DNA of 64,000 nucleotides from Bretschneidera sinensis (taxonomy: Eukaryota; Streptophyta; Magnoliopsida; Brassicales; Akaniaceae), in contig CM043700.1 in assembly GCA_023935145.1 (NCBI GenBank), forward strand, positions 143,717,828-143,781,827, read 5' to 3'. Under the pieces are notes generated by a model. It did no database searches, was not told the DNA's origin, and saw only the letters and a program-made list of their open reading frames with translations. The translations under genes and the position numbers were made by a program. Of this stretch, positions 60,023-64,000 are shown piece after piece (position 1 is the stretch's first letter; every line of letters begins with the position of its first letter).

Positions 60023-61860
60023 AAAGTAACATCTCTGCTAATCATAAACTTATGAGTATCAGGACACCATAAGCAAAAACTCTTAACACCAGAAGCATAA
60101 CCAAGAAAAATGCATTTCTTCGCTCTAGGCTCCAATTTTCCTTTATTCACATGAGCATATGCAGGGCAACCAAATATTCTTAAGTTAGAGTAATCAAGAG
60201 GGCTACCTGACCATACCTCTTCAGGTGTCTTAAGTTCAAGTGATCTGTGAGTAGAGCGGTTCACCAAATGACATGCCAAATTGACTGCTTCTGCCCAAAA
60301 TTCCTTGCCAAGACCTGTGTTAGAAAGCATACATCGAGCTCTTTCTAACAGTGTTCGATTCATCCTCTCTGTGACACTATTCTGCTGTGGTATCTTTCTC
60401 ACCGTCCGATGTCTGATGATGCTTTCATCTTTGCAGAATTGATTAAACACTGAATCACAAAACTCAAGACCATTATCTGTTCTGAGTCTCTTGACTTGTT
60501 TCCCGGTCTGCTTCTCCAATAAGTTCTTCCGTTGCTTGAAAATGCCAAATACCTCATTCTTGTGCCTAACAAAATAGACCCAAGTCTTTCTAGAAAAATC
60601 ATCAATAATCGTTAGCAAGTATCTGGCTCCTCCTTTGGAAATTTCACGGGAAGGCCCCCATAAATCAGAATGAATGTAATCAAGAGTACCTTTGGTTCTG
60701 TGAATTGCAGTGTTGAAGCTGACTCTTTTCTGCTTTCCAAAGACACAATACTCACAAAAATCCAGCTTCCCAATCTTTCTTTCAGGCAGAAGACCTCTTT
60801 TACTGAGTACAACTAATCCCTGTTCATTCATATGCCCTAGGCGCATATGCTACAACTTTGTAGAGTCTGAATCTGACATGGATGAGGAAACTGCTGCAGA
60901 GCCTGTAACTGTTGAACCTAATAAGGTGTATAGACTGCCAGACTTATTTCCTTTCATGAGAACAAGAGCACCACAGGAAATCTTTATGTTCTCAAACTCA
61001 ATCACAGATTTGCAGCCATTGGTATCCAGAATGCCCAAAGAAATAAGATTTTTCTTCAAATCAGGTACATGTCTGACATTAGTCAATGTCCTGACAACTC
61101 CATCATGCATCTTGATTTTTACTGTGCCTACACCAACAGTTTTGCAAGTGGCATTATTGCCCATTAGAACAACTCCACCTTCAACAGAATCATATGTGGA
61201 GAACCAATCTCTGTTGGGGCACATATGATAAGAACATCCAAAATCAAGAATCTACTCGTCGTTAAATCTGGACTTGTCGGTTGCAAATAGAAAATCAACA
61301 CCTTTTTCTCCTGCTACATCAGCATCAGCTATGTCTTCCTTTTGCTTGCCCTTGTCATTTTGCCAGTCATTCTTCCTTTTGTTCTGCAGCTTGTAGCATT
61401 CCACTACGATTTGTTCTTTCTTCTTGCAATAATTGCAAGTCAAATTTTTGTGCTTTCCTCTTGACTTTGATCTTCTTCTATTCTTGCCACCATCAAAGCC
61501 TCAGTCATTTGATCTTCCTCTTGCAACAAGACTGGACCCTTGATCATCAGACTTACTAGACAAAAGTTCATTATCCAATTTCTCCTTACTCATAAGAGAA
61601 GATATCACATCATCAAAATTTAATTCTTCCCTACCATAAATTATAGTGTCTCTAAAATTTTTGTACGAGAGTGGTAATGAACATAATAACAAGAGAGCTT
61701 GATCTTCAGACCCAATAACAACTTCAAGATTTTTCAAATCATTAATAATTGAGATAAACTCACTGATATGGGACTTGAGAGAGGAACCTTCAATCATGCG
61801 GATACCATAAAGGCGTTGCTTCATAACAAACCCGTTGGCCAAGGATTTAGTCAAGTACAA
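60014..61860 (-). pseudogene. Copia B' integrase, protease and gag (duplicate, truncated)
   Basis: Minus strand. Integrase 60001-60846 ([32 protein letters not shown], catalytic PQQNSVTERMN), then a stop at 60847, a pre-integrase frame 60850-61224, and gag 61252-61860 with the zinc knuckle CNYCKKKEQIVVEC and an internal stop near 61501. The integrase C-terminus is cut off by the LRK10L junction, so RT, RNase H and the 3' LTR are absent. Confidence 0.88.
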
Positions 61861-62252
61861 CTCCTCTAGCTTGGCCCATAAGGCTGCAGAAGTCTTCTTT
61901 GATAGAACTTGCTGTAAGACATCATTTGAAAGACTTAGTTGGATTGCGGATAGAGCCTTGTCATCCAGGTCATCCTAATCTTCATCACTCATGCCGGTAG
62001 GCATCTTGGCTTTCCCTAGTAGTGCTTTCTTCAAGCCATTCTGGGTTAGAATGGCTAACATACGAACTTGCCATCGACTGAAACTGTTGTTTCCATCAAA
62101 CTTCTCAATATCAAACTTCATTGTTGACATCTCAATCAAACAAAATGATCCTGAACAAAATTTTACTATTAAAAAAATTCACTATTCGTGTGAACAGTAA
62201 ACTCGCAGAAAAACAAACAGAAATTTATCACCTACAAGCTCTGATACCAATT

Positions 62253-62776
62253 TGTTAGAATGGATCGTGACAGGATCGTACGTTGATCGAGTAATAACCA
62301 CAAAACAATAAAGTAAGATAAAAAGGGAGACAACAAATTTACGTGGTTCGGCTTAAAGCCTACGTCCACGGGCAGAGGCCAGCAGCAAATTTCACTATAG
62401 TGAGAGAATATACAAAGAGTGTTTACAAAATTGGCTTTAGCCAATACACACAATCTCACAATTTCTATCTTAATTTCTCTTTCTTCTTGATATCAATACT
62501 TCATGTTGGAATGCCTTTAATAGGTTCACAAAAAGGTCCAAAGGACAAACATCAATGGATGCTCATCATTTTGTTCTCCAATTGTACCAAAGTGAACTTT
62601 GTCTTTCACTTTGTCATCCACCATAGCCTAAAGTGAGTTTTACTTTTGACCCAAAAATTGAGCCACAAATTATGCAAGAAAGTGGATACTTTTGACCCCT
62701 CAAATTGAGCCACAAATAATGCACCAAAATGGATACTTTTGACCCACCACATATTCAAGGAAATAATTATCCAACA
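62253..62776 (-). repeat. LTR of Copia B' (duplicate of 36190-36693)
   Basis: TGTTAGAATGG to TAATTATCCAACA on the plus strand. It carries the CAAATTGAGCCACAAAT stretch found in the LTR at 30968-31495 but missing from 36190-36693, so LTR copies have exchanged sequence or lost it independently. TTTAT follows at 62777. Confidence 0.85.
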
Positions 62777-62922
62777 TTTATCTATTATCTTCTTAACTTA
62801 TATATGTCATCGATCTCTTGATTTGCTTTCATAATGATAAGTCCGGGAGTTCCATGTCAAAGGTTACATGATTGTAAGGTTTCTATCAAATACAAGTTTA
62901 CGTATGGCATTCCTCCGATTAG

Positions 62923-63666
62923 GTCCTGCTCAAGAACTTGTGGAGAAGCCTTTTTTTTGAGACAATAGCTAAAGCATTAAGACCTGGGGGTGTGCTCTGG
63001 AATATGGCAGAAAGTATGTGGCTCCATACGCATCTTATTCAAGAAATGATCTGTTTGCCATGAAACATTCAAGGGTTCTGTCCATTATGCATGGGCAAGT
63101 GTTCCAACATATCCAAGGTAATGGTGTACTTTATTTCAGTGATATTTGTATCGTTTCTCTTATTTTCTTCGAGTAGTTGTTCTATTCTTTCTGACAACTT
63201 TGAGGCCCAAATAATAAGTATTTTTACACACGTTGCTTGTGTTCAAATTCAATCAAATATTAACCAGCAACTTTTGGCCCAATGGTTATTGTCTCAAGTC
63301 AAATGTACTTGAGTGCGTTGAGATCCTAAGTTTGATTCTTTATGCCAACAACTCCCTTACGAATAAAGTGGGCAGGGATTATGGGTAAGTTAGATCATCG
63401 TTGTCAATCAAAATAAAAATAAAAATTCATCCAAATAATATACAAGAAAAGATAGCAGTTATACATACGGGATGGTATAGTGGTAGTAATTGTCTTTCAT
63501 GATATTATGTAATTCAGTAATTGATTGAAAAAGGAGGTGATGTTTCGGGAGAGGGAATTGATTCTATATTATTTTATACCAGCTGTAGACTCGATCACAT
63601 ATTTTGAAATGATTTCTTACTGGCGGTTGTTTCAAAACTTGGCATGCAGTGGTGTAATTGGTTTTC
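62923..63666 (+). pseudogene. SPMS: Spermine synthase exons 8-9, duplicate
   Basis: Exon 8 (62923-63117) keeps PAQELVEKP where the other copy has a stop, but a T-run change makes TGA right after (PFF then stop). The later frameshift before CHETFKG is shared by both copies. Exon 9 starts at 63650 (SGVIGF). The copy is a dead fragment with no upstream exons in reach. Confidence 0.88.
63263..63424 (+). mobile_element. SINE, duplicate copy
   Basis: Same element and flanking repeats (63247-63262 and 63425-63440) as 37179-37340. Carried here by the segmental duplication. Confidence 0.7.
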
Positions 63667-63679
63667 AAAACTTGGCATT

Positions 63680-64000
63680 CTGTGAAGTTGTTTGTGAAGC
63701 GTATAGATTACGTAGGGCAGTAGATTCACTTGTATGATCCCGATGCTTGCCTCCCAAGGCTGCTTCGAAACCTCAGCTTATCTACAACTCCTTTCCGCGT
63801 TGAAGAGCAGTACAGCTTCACGTTGTTCAATTGTGCGTCCGATCATGTCTCATATGATTTTGAAAGAATCCCTTGGGTCCCTTGCTTAAGCATCCCTGGT
63901 TACAGAGTGCAGGCCCAAAATTCTTTTGATGTTCCACTCGGACTACCCCTAATATCTTGCAGCAAGATTTATAACATATCATCAATTCCTGAAGAAATCA
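63680..64000 (+). pseudogene. LRK10L ectodomain, duplicate, cut by window end
   Basis: SVKLFVKRIDYVGQ, then TAG where the other copy has CAG, followed by FTLFNCASDHVSYDFERIPW and SFDVPLGLPLISCSKIYN, continuing past the window. It has CGA at the position where 37595-39221 has TGA. The fusion with spermine synthase exon 9 is identical in both copies. Confidence 0.85.

Larger units (their letters stand above)
60014..64000. repeat. Segmental duplication of 33951-37916
   Basis: About 4 kb collinear with 33951-37916: the protease/integrase and gag of Copia B (minus), its 5' LTR, spermine synthase exon 8, the SINE, exon 9 start and the LRK10L ectodomain. Differences are scattered substitutions and a few indels. 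The duplication runs past the window end. It does not include the 3' half of Copia B or spermine synthase exons 1-7. Confidence 0.92.

Overview
This is nuclear DNA of a eudicot plant, most likely a woody perennial; the species cannot be read from the sequence. The evidence is AT-rich spacers, GT-AG introns with plant spermine synthase exons, a DYW-class PPR relic, plant Ty1/Copia elements and TRIMs, and a cluster of LRK10L-type receptor kinases (GUB_WAK ectodomain, one membrane segment, non-RD kinase). Only one gene looks intact: the LRK10L receptor kinase of 607 aa at 46072-48446. Almost everything else is relic, fragment or mobile DNA.

Layout. 1-2580: an LRK10L ectodomain relic split by a 1.6 kb hybrid LTR/TRIM element with a clean 5-bp target duplication. 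6077-8227: a decayed Copia element (gag, protease, integrase) fused directly to an EMB2261-like PPR pseudogene (8228-9946). 10404-10734: a broken SDHAF4-like gene. 11958-14625: a nearly complete LRK10L gene killed by two small indels. 15455-24096: two abutting TIR elements of 4.4 and 4.2 kb. The first carries minus-strand exons resembling LIL3 and NAT10 with splice sites kept (a Pack-type element). 25900-37590: a spermine synthase pseudogene holding a fold-back TRIM in its 5' leader intron, a minus-strand Copia element in intron 7 and a SINE in intron 8. Its last exon runs straight into another LRK10L pseudogene (37595-39221). 39502-39798: an LRK10L fragment on the minus strand. 39800-46071: AT-rich, internally duplicated spacer. 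46072-48446: the intact LRK10L. 49482-50070: a minimal TRIM. 53103-58679: an LRK10L pseudogene interrupted by a complete young Copia element (53273-57945).

From 58904 the window repeats itself. 58904-60022 copies the LRK10L leader block seen at 1-497 plus ectodomain and kinase pieces. Through a 9-base shared word at 60014-60022 it then becomes a second copy of 33951-37916 (Copia, LTR, spermine synthase exons 8-9, SINE, LRK10L ectodomain), running off the end of the window.

The picture is a receptor-kinase cluster growing and decaying by segmental duplication, microhomology-type joining and LTR-element insertion. The most unusual items are the fold-back TRIM family whose inverted end begins at a GGCGCC palindrome, the hybrid two-LTR element built on the same core, and the exon-shuffling TIR element.
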